Assembly (NCBI GenBank): GCA_003165115.1
Contig: PLSJ01000090.1
Location: forward strand, 1-5,833
Length of the DNA: 5,833 nucleotides
Origin: Syntrophaceae bacterium
Lineage (GTDB): Bacteria; Desulfobacterota; Syntrophorhabdia; Syntrophorhabdales; WCHB1-27
Reading direction: 5' to 3'
In this document: one piece after another, positions 5,629 through 5,833 of the stretch
How positions within the stretch are numbered: the stretch's first letter is position 1
Layout: the number at the start of each line of letters is the position of its first letter
The notes under the pieces: model-generated
Databases searched by the model: none
Seen by the model: the letters and a program-made list of their open reading frames with translations, nothing else
What the model was told of the DNA's origin: nothing
Position numbers and translations under genes: made by a program

Positions 5629-5833
5629 TCAGGTGCCCATCTCCCAGGACGACAGGTACTTCTGCTGTTCCTTCGTCAGCTTGTCGATGGTCACCCCTCT
5701 CGTCTTCAGCTTGAGGAAAGCCACCCGCTTGTCTATCTCCAGGGGCACGCCGTAGACCTTCTTTTCCAGGCTGCCGCCCTTTTTCCAGACGTACTCGGCA
5801 ACGAGGGACTGGTTCGCGAAGCTCATGTCCATC
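5629..5833 (-). CDS. ahcY: S-adenosylhomocysteine hydrolase, C-terminal 67 residues (cut by right edge)
   Basis: The last 67 residues are open to the window edge; the true start lies beyond it. The visible part begins [19 protein letters not shown], the conserved C-terminal dimer-contact region of adenosylhomocysteinase. It continues with the [18 protein letters not shown] segment and ends [13 protein letters not shown] before the TGA at 5631-5629. The enzyme reversibly splits S-adenosylhomocysteine into adenosine and homocysteine with bound NAD, clearing the product of SAM-dependent methylation in the cytoplasm. The ending resembles the shorter archaeal and thermophile-type enzymes; the common bacterial and eukaryotic form ends in a Lys-x3-Tyr-x-Tyr tail (DHYRY). 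NAD-binding and catalytic residues are outside the window. A terminator lies about 45 nt downstream, which marks this as the end of a transcription unit. Family recognition is strong; the subtype is from memory. Confidence 0.93.
   Translation of the reverse strand, partial: MDMSFANQSLVAEYVWKKGGSLEKKVYGVPLEIDKRVAFLKLKTRGVTIDKLTKEQQKYLSSWEMGT

Overview
The window is a GC-rich (except in the intergenic gaps) stretch of a Gram-negative-type bacterial chromosome. It holds five protein-coding genes, two of them cut by the window edges. Evidence for the organism type is indirect: a lipobox protein of the DUF3443 type, a near-perfect sigma-54 promoter, a PAS-rich soluble histidine kinase, and an S-adenosylhomocysteine hydrolase with a short archaeal/thermophile-like C-terminus. 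Together these fit a deltaproteobacterium-like or Nitrospirota-like environmental bacterium, but the sequence does not fix the taxon. No rRNA, tRNA, CRISPR array, insertion sequence or prophage element was seen.

Left part (minus strand). Positions 1-881 encode the first 293 residues of a cytoplasmic sensor histidine kinase (PAS-PAS-HisKA), cut by the left edge just after its H-box. Upstream of it, 1017-2234 encodes a secreted lipoprotein of the DUF3443 type. It has two DTGS motifs and looks like a two-lobed pepsin-fold aspartic protease. A consensus sigma-54 (-24/-12) promoter lies about 30 nt of leader ahead of it, with a possible activator site further upstream.

Centre (plus strand). Back-to-back with the sigma-54 promoter is a near-consensus sigma-70 promoter with an unusually short predicted leader. 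It drives an 800-residue protein with three fused modules: a radical SAM domain with extra C-terminal cysteines, a degenerate nucleotidyltransferase-like domain, and a membrane CDP-alcohol phosphatidyltransferase with an intact catalytic motif. This is the most unusual item in the window. It suggests that a radical-SAM modification is physically tied to synthesis of a phosphodiester-linked lipid or inositol-like polar compound.

Right part (minus strand). A nitroreductase-family flavoprotein (4881-5540) converges on the fusion gene with a 32-nt gap. Upstream of it is the C-terminal end of S-adenosylhomocysteine hydrolase (5629 to the right edge). A strong intrinsic terminator sits between these two genes, so close to the nitroreductase start that the nitroreductase must depend on read-through, on a promoter ahead of the terminator, or on a different start.

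Intergenic stretches are all under 300 bases: 882-1016, 2235-2445, 4849-4880 and 5541-5628.
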